From positions 49,576,966-49,640,965 of the forward strand of contig OX393576.1 of assembly GCA_947652605.1 (NCBI GenBank): DNA of 64,000 nucleotides. The letters run 5' to 3'. This document shows positions 36,530 through 47,540 of this stretch, piece after piece. The first letter of the stretch is position 1. The number at the start of each line of letters is the position of its first letter. Source of the stretch: Elmis aenea (lineage: Eukaryota > Arthropoda > Insecta > Coleoptera > Elmidae). Both the position numbers and the translations under genes were made by a program. The notes beneath the pieces were generated by a model. That model was not told the origin of the DNA and did no database searches. It worked only from the letters and a program-made list of their open reading frames with translations.

Positions 36530-37560
36530 ATTATTTCCGCGCAGGTGGTTTTACTTTCGGGTTCCTGTACTGCGACCTATTGGTGTGTTGTACCCTCTGG
36601 TGATAGCAACTTAAAGGAGTCGTGTGTTTTTGAAGAACTCCAGGTTTTTTAAAGGTTGTTTTTCTTAACTCTTCTTGGTTGTTGTTTTTTTCATCCCTAG
36701 AAGTCTACGCCGATTGTGTGTGAATCCTTCACACTGGCATATTACGTGAAGAGTTGCTTCTTCTTTTTCTTCTTCTTCTTCACCAAAACCTCTGCATAAA
36801 TCCGTCACTGACAGTCCTATGATGTAGAAGTGTTTATTTAGGCCACAGTGTCCTAAAATGAGTTATATGGCTACTCTTATGTCTGTTCTGCACATTTGAC
36901 AAGATAGCGTTGGAGTGGGCGGGCTTGTCCTGTTACTTTTTTCCAATGGGCATTATGCCCCTGTGTTAATATGTAATTTAGACACCACTTGGCTGTTCCA
37001 TAGGATGTGGCAACTGCTGGTTCTGGTGTGGAGAAAGGTGCCTCGCTGCTAATTTTGGCCAGGCAATCATTTAATATTCTTGTGTAACACCATATTTGAA
37101 ACAATTTTTGTAGTTTAACGTGCGCTTTATCATGGTCTAGCTTCCCACTTTGTATGTATAGCAGTGTTGAGAACACATAACAGATTGTGTTCTGCCTCAG
37201 ATATTATGAAATATTACAATAGCAGAACATATTAATGTAATCAGTTGTCTGGTCCTTTCATTTCTGGCTATAACTTCTTTGGTTTGATCATGTTTTTTCG
37301 TTAATCGCGTTCTAGGAATTTGTAGTGGCTCTTTCTATTTGTTAAATATACTCTGATGTTCTGGGTTTGAAAATAATCATAAATTTAGTTTTCTTCATAT
37401 GTAACTTCATATTAATTACAGTATGTGTTTGTGCGATCTACTATGTTTTGCAGCTCGTTGAAATTTTCTATACATTTTTCAGCATCACCTGCAAGTATTT
37501 ATTATTAATCGTTTTTCAATTTAAAATTTTTGCGTGGATCTTCCGGTTAATGAAGTTTTC
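36530..37560 (-). pseudogene. Non-LTR retrotransposon C-terminal part (Jockey/I-like), heavily decayed
   Basis: The minus strand reads CIENFNELQNIVDRTNTYCN near 37460 (RT thumb-like) and SYGTAKWCLNYILTQGHNAH near 36980. A C-terminal cysteine-histidine region follows: LRTLWPK-like and GLSVTDLCRGFG, then EATLHVICQCEGFTHNRRRL near 36750. The 'GLxxxxxCRxxGxxEExxxHVxCxCExxxxxR' pattern occurs after the RNase H domain of Jockey/I/R1-type elements. Shifts and stops are frequent. Confidence 0.6.
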
Positions 37561-37618
37561 TTAAAAATGCTTCACCGTATAAATTAAATAATAGTGTAGC
37601 CGTCAAAGTCTTTCTATA

Positions 37619-38003
37619 CAGGGTGAGTCATTAGTGCGGGAGCGATCGATTGTGGCTAAACGGTTTAAGATAGAAAGTTGATTTAAACGTCATTTCATAC
37701 AGTTTGTTCTTCCGAACAAAGACTTAAAGCCTTAAACAAGAAATGTTAGTGACAAGGCCGCATAAAAACTTGTAGTATTTTATATTGATGCAAAGCTAAA
37801 ATAGCCGGTCATAAATATTAAATAAAAAATGGAAAGTTTGAATTATAAAAGTTGCTATTAGTTTCGGAGAGGTGACTCTGTATATTTAAAAATATTTTTA
37901 TCGTGTACGGAAGAAAAAATTGTATGAAATAGCGTTTGAATCAACTTTCTATCTCAAACCGTTTAGCCACAATCGACCGATCCCCCACTAATGACTCACC
38001 CTG
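37619..38003. mobile_element. CAGGGTG-family MITE, complete, 385 bp
   Basis: CAGGGTGAGTCATTAGTG starts the element and its reverse complement ends it, with TA on both sides. The inverted ends extend for about 50 bp (through the ATTGTGGCTAAACGG region). It is noncoding. A partial sister copy lies at 9985..10302. The TA target and the ends link it to the Tc1/mariner-like group that dominates this window. Confidence 0.85.
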
Positions 38004-39282
38004 TATAATTGTATAGCTTTCTAGCCGCATTATCCCCTTAACGTATAACACTGACTACCGTGGTATTTGTTTTGTTTATTTATAACATCGTGGTCATAAG
38101 CCACTTTACTACAAAACAAACAAGCAAATTCAAGATAAATAAAATATATTATGTTAGTGTTTCATTAAATTGTTTCCGTGTTTTGCTGCAAACATCGCTG
38201 AAATATAATTAAATTTTGTCTGAAAATATCACGCAAGCTTTTCTGCAACAAAGTTTAACGTTCTGTTCATACAATTTGTGTGAAATTCCAAGCGGCTTTT
38301 TTTTTATCGATACGAACATGTTATGAACAATTCGCTTCGGTAGAAACATAATTAAAGCGCTCGAAACATCAGTTCAGTGCATCGAAAATCTTCGTTTGCA
38401 ATCGATTCGTTCCAGGCAATCTATTTTTTTAAATTAAATTGACTTCATAAAATTACTTGTTTATCAGTTACATTATTCGCAGACAAAAAATATAAATATA
38501 TATCATGAAATACTTCTACATATTTTTGCGTATTTGTACAACAATGTTGTACGGATTAAAGGTTTAATAACATAAAAAATAATGGGTTTCTCAGGGCTTG
38601 CATTGGATTCATGCTCGTTTTTAAGGATGATAAAGGTTCTTTAAAGCTAAACCTATTAAAAAAAAATTACATCATACATAAAGAAACGTTTTCCAAAAAA
38701 TATTGTGTATCATTAGAACTATAAATAAATACACAGGGTGTTTGAAATTCGATTTTAAGCATGCAGATCTCGCTTATTACAATAGCTAGAGTACCTATAG
38801 GATTTACTTTGTCAACGCTGCTAAATTCAGCACTCATTAATAATTCAAATAGAAATTGAAAAGATTTTAAACGGTTTCCGAGGATATTAGCAAAATACGA
38901 TTATTGAAAATCGCCTATACATTTTTTTGATTACAAAATATTTTAAATGTGTAAGAACATTGCCCTAGCTACTTTTTAAGCCGATTCGGAGATTGAACAC
39001 CAATTTGTCTTAGGATAATTCGTCTATGTTTTATGACAACCAACTTTTTTTATGGGCGCTATTTTTCCATCTACGTAATTAAATAGAGTTATTTAAAGAA
39101 TTCATTGATGTATCACACATTTTACTTCTACTTTCATTATCTTTGAAATTTTTTATGTGTTTTCCATCTTCTAGTGATCCTATTACTGTTAAATTTTGTC
39201 AGTTCGAATTTTGAAATTCTTCTCTTCTCTCTTCTAGTAATTCTTTAAAATATTTTTTCTATGTGGTGTTATTATTGATATA
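38004..39282. other. AT-rich DNA with one orphan CAGGGTG end
   Basis: CACAGGGTGTTTGAAATTCG at 38734 onward looks like a left end of another CAGGGTG family, and no partner was found. No gene was recognised. Confidence 0.45.
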
Positions 39283-39490
39283 CAGGGTGATTGATTGAGA
39301 CCGTTACTTAAAAAGATATGAAAAATGAAAAAGGGTATTGATCTGAAATTTTGGTTATGAACATAATGGCATTTGATCTGTTTAATGAAAATATTTTCAA
39401 GATGGCGACACTTCCGGATATACCGGAAGTTGATGTCTACTTTCTTATTTCAAACACAATGGTCTGTTTTTTATTGCATTTTTGAATTAA

Positions 39491-40082
39491 CCCTAGAAGC
39501 CCAATCATATTTTTGAGGCTATAAAGCCCAATCATACGTCAAAACGACGTACAATTATAAAAGAACCCTATCTAAATAAACTTTACTGCAAATACTAGTT
39601 TTTTGTATGGTTTATGTGAAATACTTTCTATGTAAATAAAAAAACAGAAATTTAGAAAAAATATTGTTTATTTAAACTCTGAAATGTTCACTTTAATTAA
39701 ACATACAAAAAATGGCACGAAAACTGAGATCCTTGTAATTGTTTCTTATATACTACAAATTGTTTACAAAAATCAACTATTTATATTTTTTTATGAAAAA
39801 CTAATCAACTCTTATCAAACATAAATCACTTAAGTCAAATATAATTCAGAAAATTCGAAAAGTGCAAAAGTTAACAAAGCCCAAACATACGTCATAACGA
39901 CGTGAACATTGCGATAACAACAAAATGGCGGCACTTATCAAAGCGAGACTGCTGTCTCCTGTTAGCTCTGGGCATGTACCTAGTTGGCTCGGATGGTCAC
40001 GGCGATCTAAGCAAGCATGCGAAAGAGATCGCGAATATGTATTGGAGTGTACGTCAAAATGACGTAGATTGGGCTTCTGGGG
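39491..40082. mobile_element. piggyBac-type MITE, 592 bp, TTAA duplication (copy 2)
   Basis: CCCTAGAAGCCCAATC opens the element and its inverse (with one change, CTGGGG for CTAGGG) closes it. TTAA lies outside both ends (39487-39490 and 40083-40086). Read in inverse orientation it is almost the same sequence as copy 1 at 17381..17975. It too has landed inside a CAGGGTG-type element. Confidence 0.87.
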
Positions 40083-40748
40083 TTAAGCACATTTTATTAG
40101 AGGGACTTTAAATAGCATTTCCTATACTTAAGTGTAGTCGTTTTTTAGATTTTTGGACTTTTTTGAATTTCGTTGTTATGCTTAATATTATCTACCACCG
40201 CCATTTTTGAAGAGAAAGCCCTAAAATTTAGACTATGCATAGAAGAAACCTTGGAGTTCATATTGGAAATTTTCCAATCGATGCATTACTTACAGGGAGT
40301 CCAAAATTTAATTTGCGTTTAATACAGTTTCAGACCAGTAAAACTCGTTTATTTCAAATACAATACCCAATTTTTTTTTAAATGTTTTAATGCAAAATTA
40401 AATACTGCATCAATCTGTATTAGCGTTTCCTGTACCTATCTGCAACAATTTTTGAGTTATTGAGAATTTTAGATAAATTTAAGAGAAATTGTAACATTTT
40501 TAAATAGTAGGCCTTGGAAATGACAACAAAAGCCAATAATAACAACTGTCAACCACTTTCATAGCGTTTGTCTGCAGTGTTCATGAAAATGGAAAGTCAA
40601 GAGTATTCAAACACGAATATTTTGAACTTATTTTATATTCTTGGAGAATGTCACAAGATTATTGAAGTAACTTGCCGTGTTCAGTGAGAAGTCTCCTCAT
40701 TTGACTGTAATGACAGACAGAAATTTCAATTAATAAAATCAACTTTTT

Positions 40749-40930
40749 TTGAAATTTAAAGTGCAATCTGCTAGTAATCGACCTAAGCGTATGACAAAAA
40801 ATGAAGTTAACATCCTGGGATATTTTAATGCCCATCTTCAGCGGTTATTTCGAGCGGCAGCGCAAGACATAGGTTTAACATACTATGCTGTACAAGCTAC
40901 GTTAAAAATGCACAACTCTTCGTTCGCACT
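40749..40930 (+). pseudogene. Transposase-like HTH fragment inside a foldback
   Basis: The plus strand reads MTKNEVNILGYFNAHLQRLF then RAAAQDIGLTYYAVQATLKM. The 'NxLxYFxAHPxxSFRxAAxxxGLSxxxVxxILKxH' pattern is the second helix-turn-helix of Tc1/mariner-like transposases of the DUF4817 group. It ends after about 60 codons where the inverted arm begins. The catalytic part is absent. Confidence 0.6.
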
Positions 40931-41639
40931 TTCAACAATCTTCTGATATTGTCCATGAATGTAAAATAAATTCAAAGGATCCGTGTTTGAATGCTCTTGA
41001 TTTTTCATTTTCATGAACACTACAGACAAACGCGATAAAAGTGGTTGACAGTTATTAATATAATATTGGTATCTGTTGACGTTCACCCATACACCCTTAC
41101 ACCCTATGGGTAAAAGAGGGAATGGATTATTTATGTCTGTTGACGTTTCCAAGGCCTACTATTTAGAAATGTTTCAATTTCTCTCAACTTTATCTAAAAT
41201 TCTTAATAACTCGAAAATTATTGCAGATAGGTATAGGAAACGCTAATACAGATTGATGCAGGATTTAATTTTGCATTATAATTTTTTTTTTTAAATGGGC
41301 ATTGAAATAAAATCGCTACTTTAGTCTTAACTATAGTACCATTAGATCTGCAACAATATCTTTCTATTGTTATCGTTACGTTTCCTGTAAGTTACATTGG
41401 CGAGCAGGAATCTACGAAAACGTTTAAGACACTGTTAAACTCCAATGTTCGAGCTTGTAAGTAGACACCCGGTAGAAATAGGAAAGGTGGTTTTAAGTAA
41501 TGATTCAAACATAGGTAGGTATGTATATTTATATTGCTATTTCGTTGTAGTAAACTCTGCTGCATTAATTGAATAAAGTTAAATTGTTTATTTCAAAATA
41601 GAGATGTCACAAATGTTGCAATAATTTCAGTTAATAATC

Positions 41640-42102
41640 TCATTTCAAACTGCTTAAAACCATACAAGACCTAATTTCCCTTAGCAATTTACTGAGTTGC
41701 GATAAGTCGGTCGATCCTCTGGAGGTCGAGGCAAGTCCGGAAGTGGACGTTAATGGATCCCGCCAGGCTCGTTCAAACTGACTCAACTCTTGGCCATTCG
41801 TTTTGCCATTGTTTTGCGTAGCGCCGTCGTACGGTGTTCTAGCATTAAAATGTTCTCGTAACAAAATAAACGAGTCGCGGTGCAGCGCGTCGCGCCGCCC
41901 GCCGTTGCACTGACAAGTAAAAGATAACGAGTCTGCACTGTCTGAGCTGTTAGGTCGGGAAGTTTACGTCCGTCCCTGGGTCGACTGTGAGGATCGGTTT
42001 GTTAAATTCACAAATGTCATGTTATAATTGTCGGGACAATTATTATTGTCGAAAAATTTCGGTGGAAGTGCTTTTAACGCTGAGATCGTCGTTTTCGAGA
42101 TA
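41640..42102 (+). promoter_or_regulatory. GC-rich start region of gene B
   Basis: From about 41690 to 42000 the sequence is markedly GC- and CpG-richer than its surroundings (for example GCAGCGCGTCGCGCCGCCCG near 41882) and free of transposon signatures. It lies immediately upstream of the proposed start exon of gene B. An open stretch on the minus strand at 41640-41864 lacks an ATG start. The region probably holds the promoter and 5' leader. Confidence 0.45.
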
Positions 42103-42130
42103 ATGTACCGCCAGAAGATATACTTGCAAA
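42103..42130 (+). CDS. Gene B, proposed start exon (28 nt coding)
   Basis: ATG at 42103 (A at -3) opens MYRQKIYLQ and reaches a donor-like CAAA|GTAAAC after 28 nt, in phase 1. That is the phase required by the exon at 42659. The donor is weaker than consensus (C at +5), and other start exons in this GC-rich block are possible. There is no hydrophobic segment, so a cytosolic N-terminus is implied if it is real. Confidence 0.32.
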
Positions 42131-42658
42131 GTAAACTATCTAGTTTCTAAGCTCGTGTTCTTCGTTCGAAGTTCCCAGTTACGGGATAAAGTTTGAGCCT
42201 CAAGATTCGCTACGAATTTCCGAGCTGTTTTCCAACTTTACAGTTTCGCACATCTGTTGACTGTGCCATGCTGGCATCCTTTATATGGTATTTGTGCCGT
42301 TTGCGAATAGTACACGCGATTGCATTTATGTGCAGGTTTTGAAGGAATCTTTTGCATGTACATTTTCGAATGAAATGTCCGTATCAAAAGCGATGCGATA
42401 TTGCGTCATAACCCCAATTCGTTAGCGCCGCCCTCATTCTTTGTTTATATCCCAAACAATATTAATGTGTTCTGTATTCGGGTAGAGCTAAGAAATAAGA
42501 AACTCTACATTGTTTGATGAAGTATAATTACTGTATATTCTAATATAAACGCTTCATTTATTTAACTTTGAACATAATTAAGACATGACAAGAAAAGTAC
42601 ACCGCATGCGAATTATAAAGCAAGATGAATCCTTCTGAACGTTTGCTGCCTGTTTCAG

Positions 42659-42762
42659 ATGTCGGGAAGCTGTCAGATGGAAGTTGTTCCCAAAGCGCTC
42701 TATATCGGCCTAATTTACAACGTAACCTCAACGCCAGGAACGCTGCATTTCTAAACGCTCAG
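42659..42762 (+). CDS. Gene B, internal coding exon (104 nt)
   Basis: A good acceptor (TTTGCTGCCTGTTTCAG) and a donor (CTCAG|GTAATAAT) border the exon. Two of three frames contain stops. The third reads VGKLSDGSCSQSALYRPNLQ then RNLNARNAAFLNAQ and is open throughout, entering in phase 1 and leaving in phase 0. Its G+C content stands out from the flanking introns. I do not recognise the protein. The next exon was not found and may lie beyond the window. Confidence 0.52.
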
Positions 42763-43223
42763 GTAATAATTAGTTCTTTATCACGTAATTAACGTTACCA
42801 AATTCATTAAATAGACTACGAATATCAATATCTAACAATGCTTCTAGTTGTCGAAATATTATACTTTTGCTTATTTCAAGTAGGTATATATCATTCTCAA
42901 AACAAGATTACACTAATTAGTTAATTACATCTTATTTAGTTTAAAATAAACTGGTATGGCCACCAAATGACTTTCGCCAAAAATATATTTTTTGTATCAA
43001 TGTGTGTGTGTGTGTGTGTGCAGGCCTTATCAGAGGGAGGGGGCCAAGAGGGGCAATTGCATCGCTCCACACAGTTTTAGAGGTCTCAATTTTTAAGTTG
43101 ATCTGTTAGAAAAAAACACAATAATTTTGTAGTAGAAATCACAGTTTTACAACATTATCATCGAACAACCATTAACATTTTATATCTTTCCCTTATAGTT
43201 TTTACTTTCGCCATCCGTAGTAT
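42763..43223 (+). other. Proposed intron sequence of gene B
   Basis: AT-rich sequence after the gene B donor, with a (TG)10 microsatellite at 43001-43020. No further exon was recognised. Confidence 0.4.
43001..43020. repeat. (TG)10 microsatellite
   Basis: Ten uninterrupted TG units lie in non-coding DNA. Confidence 0.95.
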
Positions 43224-43883
43224 GGTCCCCTGAACCCGTTTTGAGTATTTTCGCGATGACGTCCGTGTGTATGCGTGTTTGTGTTTGTGGACGTAAAAAG
43301 TTTCAAATGCCGCTACATTTTTGTAAATGACGTCTGTCAATATGACGTAAATGACGTCTGCCAAAATGACGATTCATGCGCCTGTTTTTGACAACAATTA
43401 CAGCGTTCTTAAAAATTATTTTAACCTTTTTTTAGTCATAACTTTTTTCATGAAAATTAAGGAGAGTTGAGACAAATTGCATGTTACAAAGAAAAATAAA
43501 CTCTATAACATACTAAAATTTAAAAAAAAAATTTTGGATCCGTTTTCAAAAAAGAAATTTAAAATTTTTGAATTAATTTCGTAATTTTAAGTTTTACCAA
43601 AAATGGTATTTTTGAGACCCTAGCATAGACTACAAATTTACATAAACAGATTTTTTTCAAATCTTTTACCGTTTTTGTGTAATTTTGGATTGTCGTTTTA
43701 ACTTAAAACCTGTATATTAATTATTATTAAAAAATATAATATTGCACCCACTTTGTAGAACACTTTTAAAGAATCTATCGATAACTACTATCAAAAATGT
43801 ACATTTTTAACGCCTGGCACATAAACACACACACATACACACGGACGTCATCGCGAAAAGAGTCAAAACCGGTTGAGGGGACC
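43224..43883. mobile_element. Foldback element with GACGTCCGTGTGTATG arms
   Basis: The block 43224-43290 (GGTCCCCTGAACC, then TTTTCGCGATGACGTCCGTG, then TGTATG) recurs inverted at 43819-43883 with few changes. The roughly 530 bp between them are AT-rich and noncoding. The true tips may lie slightly further out. I know no target duplication or superfamily for it. Confidence 0.66.
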
Positions 43884-44784
43884 TCGAAACATGTACATCC
43901 ATCAAAATCTGGAATTCGAACATTTTCACGATCACAATACTTTCTTCATACTACAAGTACGTATGGAGAATGTAAAAACACTATAAGAAGCACATATTTT
44001 AATGCATGTTACTGGGACACTATTGATCAGTGGTAATCTTCACCACATTTGCTTTTAAATTGCTAAAAAATTCTAGAGCAAATCTAAAGTAATTTTTCTG
44101 CAATCTACAAAACTATGCGTGGGCGGCTTCTAATTATATTTCAATTTATTTTATTCATATGTTCGAAACGGAACAGGTGAAATACGATTATTATTAATTA
44201 TTTCATCTAAGAGAAACTGACAACATGTCATGCCTGCAGCGTAGTTTAAATCCATGGTAATCTTGTACACGAATAACAATTATTTTGAGTGACTTGCTGG
44301 AGGCTTTCGCTGTTGCGTGCTGCTACTTGCCAATTTTGTAAACTTGAGTTTGGCTGTAACTACCTATAAGCTACATCTTTGTCGTCAATTTGGCTTTAAC
44401 AAAGTGTTCTAAATTAATTGCCTGTGTTAATATCTACATAAACTAATTTCTTCTTTTCAATAGTAAAATACGTTAAGATAGGTACTAAATCAACTTATCA
44501 AGGACAAAATTTCGATTTAAACCTAGGATGCACATTACGGGCCTATGTAATTTTCTATCCACAGCTTTTTTTCTGATTCCCTGTCAGGAATGCATCACTT
44601 AATGCTTTTAATATACTAATATTTTCTAAAAAAATATTGCAAACTAATTTTGGCAAATTATTTTAATAATTTTTATTTAGTAGTACCCCGTATTTACACA
44701 TCGGGGCTTGATAGGCCCATAGCTTAATCACAGCTTATATGACCAATAACAACACAGTTTTGGCAAAATAGGTTTGAAATTATT
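43884..44784. other. AT-rich DNA, no gene seen
   Basis: Nothing was recognised except, possibly, the decayed left flank of the piggyBac remnant that follows. Confidence 0.45.
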
Positions 44785-45650
44785 TTGGATAGGTATGTTA
44801 ATCTGCTTCCGGTTTTGCTATTGTTGGAACTGTGTATGTGGGATGCCAGCCTGGAGAAGATACACAAAAAAGTCGTAATTGTAAAATCACTAGTGCGTAC
44901 AAAAGAAAACTTTTTTACGAGTCTAGAACTTACAAAATGCTTATTAGACAACCAAATCACTGTTGTAAGTACAATTAGGAAAAATAAACATGATGTACCT
45001 AAAGAAATGAAAGTAGATAAGAACAGGCCTATTCCGTCATAATTATTTGGATTTTACCAAAATATTAAATTTGAAGTTGTGCGTAATAAAAATAAAAGCG
45101 TTATTTTGCTTAGCAGTATGCACTTGCACAATACATCAAGTATTATAGAAGACAAAAAAAAGAAGCCCGAAATTATAAACTATTATAACAAAACCAAGAG
45201 CGGAGTAGATGTTATGGATCAGAAATTAGAGATATATGTACAATTGCCAGCGTCAACCAAAGCGTTGGCAAATGGCAATTTTTTATAATGTAATAAATAT
45301 TTTGGTCCTAAATGCCTTCATAATATTTAATACGAAACATTCAGATTACACAACGGACGTTACTCATAAAAGAAGAATTTTCTTGAAAGATTTGGCAAAA
45401 GAACTGGTACCTATTTCAAAAATATGAAAAGGCAATCACAAAATCCTAAATTACAAAAATGTGTTAAGGAGTGCATGAAAAAATTCATTACAATTCCACA
45501 AAGCAACGAAAACCAAAGTGCAATTCCAAAACGTAGAAAGTGCCTTTTGTGCCCATCCAATATCAGCTGAAAAAGTATGTTAGTGTGTGTCAAATGCAAA
45601 AACAATGTATGTCATGAGAATTCGATTAAAGTTTGCAATTCAGGTAACGT
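44785..45650 (+). pseudogene. piggyBac transposase, C-terminal half, frameshifted
   Basis: Landmarks in order: NFFTSLELTKCLLDNQITVV, then TIRKNKHDVPKEMK, then KKKPEIINYYNKTKSGVDVM with DQ (the region of the last catalytic Asp in piggyBac). After a shift comes RWQMAIFYNVINILVLNAF, then RRIFLKDLAKELV. A C-terminal cysteine-rich domain follows (RKCLLCPSNIS, then VCVKCKNNVCHENSIKVC near 45540-45640). Stops and shifts are present at about 45040 and 45250. The N-terminal half with the first catalytic Asp residues is missing. It could be related to the helper family for the two MITEs, but its ends were not matched to theirs. Confidence 0.84.
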
Positions 45651-45925
45651 TTAGAATTTATTTTTTAAGTGACATTTGTTAAAAGTATTAGGTATGATAA
45701 GTTGTTTAGTAGTAAATATTATAAAATTTTATGTATTCAACAGCAAAAATAAATACTTACTAAAATATTATAACAAAATATTATTTTTAAATTACGTTTA
45801 ATTAGGGCCTCACAGGCCCGAGCTGTGTAAAAGTGTAGACATTTTTTAGTCCTGTATCCTCGGGTTAAAACAGAGTAACAGAAAAATTTTACGTTGTAAT
45901 CAATGGATCCAGATTTACAGAATAA

Positions 45926-46956
45926 GGCTCGCTGCACACGTGCGTTTTTCTGCAGCGCGTTGGACGCGCGGTGGTCGCACGTTGCCGAAGTTGCTTTGAT
46001 GCACACGTGCGTTTTCTAACCGCAATTGTGATTCATTCCGGCATCTCTTCTGTTTTGGGGAAGAGCCCAGCGCTACAGTGTGATTTTCGCATCCGAAATA
46101 GAAGCGTATCGTAGAAAACGGGTAACATTCGCATACCTTGTATACAAACATTTTGTTTCAAAAAATAAAAGGCGTTATTGGCTGCATCCATTCACCGATC
46201 AAAGACCTGCAAGGGGAGAGTTTGTAAAATCTTTTGCCGATTTGAGAGAAAATCAGGACAAATTTTATAATTACTTCCTAATGAGCATTACATCATTTGA
46301 CGAGCTGCTAGCTAGAATAAGTGCTAACATTATCTCTCAAGATACATGCATGAGACTTGCCATACCTCCAGTGGAAATGTTAGCTGTGACTCTTAGGTTA
46401 ATAATAATTTCGAATGTAATAAAATTGTTTAGTCGAAAATATTTTTAACATTATGGGAAAACAGCCATAGAATTTATCTAAGTGTGATATACAAAAAGTT
46501 AATTTACCTTTAAATACTTGTATTAATGGAACAAATCATGTATACTTTTTTTCCACCTTGAAGTTCAATATTTAACGGATAAAATTGTATAAAATAAAAA
46601 ATTAATGTTGAACAAGTTCATGTGTCACCTGTAGGAAATTCGCAAATGAAATCATTATTAACTAAATTGTTATTATGCACATCAGCTCTTGCTAAAATCC
46701 CAGTATGTAATTTAAATATATCTATCAGGGTATTTTTGCGGCAAGCTGCTGCACGTGTGCACTGCGCCATATACTACAATGTACTATAAGAAACGCGCGT
46801 TTCCTTGGGGATCTGCGGCACCAACTGCAAGCAGCTTAGACGCAGCGTCGACGCATGTACGTGTGCAGCAGGCAATATGTTTTCTAGTACTTTGAGACGC
46901 AACTGCGGCACCGCGCGTCCAACGCGCTGCAGAAAAACGCACGTGTGCATCGAGCC
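45926..46956 (+). mobile_element. PIF/Harbinger element, internally deleted, TAA duplication
   Basis: GGCTCGCTGCACACGTGCG starts the element and is mirrored at the end. The inverted repeats run about 50 bp with very few mismatches, through CTGCAGCGCGTTGGACGCGC. TAA flanks both sides (45923-45925 and 46957-46959). The interior keeps the start of a Harbinger nuclease gene. Repeated ACACGTGCG/CGCACGTGTG words near both ends may be transposase-binding sites. Confidence 0.9.
46080..46448 (+). pseudogene. Harbinger nuclease N-terminal fragment
   Basis: The frame reads KRRYWLHPFTDQRPARGEF then FADLRENQDKFYNYFLMSIT and SFDELLARISANI, ending in IPPVEMLAVTLRLI. This is the typical N-terminal region of PIF/Harbinger nucleases (RRYWVHPI...GEF...LR...KF..YFRMS...FDELL...I...ERLAVTLRFLA). 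The DDE catalytic domain is deleted. The frame after LRLI diverges from the family and stops. Confidence 0.84.
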
Positions 46957-47049
46957 TAAGCATGCCTTTTACTGTTTTATTTTATCTATTGGTCTAATAA
47001 AACCCTGTTTTGATTAATCAAAGAATGCATGTCGCATTTTAAAATAGTA

Positions 47050-47085
47050 ATGCTCAACCTCTGGGTCGTGACCCAAAGTTGCGTT
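47050..47085. mobile_element. hAT-like terminal remnant
   Basis: GCTCAACCTCTGGGTCGTGA with a following CCC resembles the 'GGTTCTCAACCTGTGGGTCGCGACCC' end shared by many animal hAT elements. No partner end was identified nearby. Confidence 0.4.
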
Positions 47086-47259
47086 TTAAATTATTAGGAG
47101 TAAGTCGCAATGAGTCGAACAAGAATTGAACGTGATTTTAACTCAGTGAGCTTAAAATATCAAAATAAAGAATTCGCAAATTCTTTACCGATATAAAAAT
47201 GCGTTCCCTAAATTGAGCAAAAGTTGGGACATTTATTTCGCGAAAATTCTTTCTTTTTG

Positions 47260-47540
47260 CTCTTTCTAATCGGATTTTCTTGTACCTTTTGGTGTCAAGG
47301 TATGTTTCCATAATTATTAATTATTTTCTCCTCACTGTCTATAATTGGTTAACTGTAGCACATTTCCCCAACTGACTTCTTTTTTTTCCCTTCTAGTATA
47401 TGTCTCACTTCACTTTTTAATTTTGATTTTAGCTTTCCTCTACTTCTTGTCCCCTTTATCATAATTTTTCATCTCATTTTTGCGTACTTTTTTCTGGCAT
47501 GCGTAATTGATATCCCAGCCATCTTAATTGGTTAACATCC
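47260..47540 (-). pseudogene. RTE-like non-LTR 3' end, same subfamily as 27060 and 33505
   Basis: The minus strand reads QLRWLGYQLRMPEKKYAKM, then SEVRHILEGKKKEVSW and NVLQLTNYRQ with stops. It continues to the shared 3' end ACACCAAAAGGTACAAG. It corresponds to residues from the WLGH motif to the C-terminus of the copy at 33505..34058. Only about 280 bp are left. Confidence 0.72.

Larger units (their letters stand above)
39283..41330. mobile_element. CAGGGTG-type element with foldback interior, split by a piggyBac-type MITE
   Basis: A left end (TA then CAGGGTGATTGATTGAGACC) at 39283 leads into an interior whose halves are inverted copies. About 40330-40620 pairs with 40975-41330, sharing TGTATTAGCGTTTCCTGTACC, CAGACAAACGC and GTTGACAG in mirrored order. 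The centre carries a transposase-like HTH fragment. No right tip matching the left end was found, so the right boundary is approximate. Confidence 0.6.

Noticed and set aside
17381..40082. A 60-odd residue frame (NIAKTTKWRHLSKRDCC...) shared by both piggyBac-type MITEs, as a conserved small protein.
   Set aside because: The two copies are nearly the same DNA overall, and the few differences inside the frame mostly change amino acids. There is no sign of selection, and no promoter or domain is seen.
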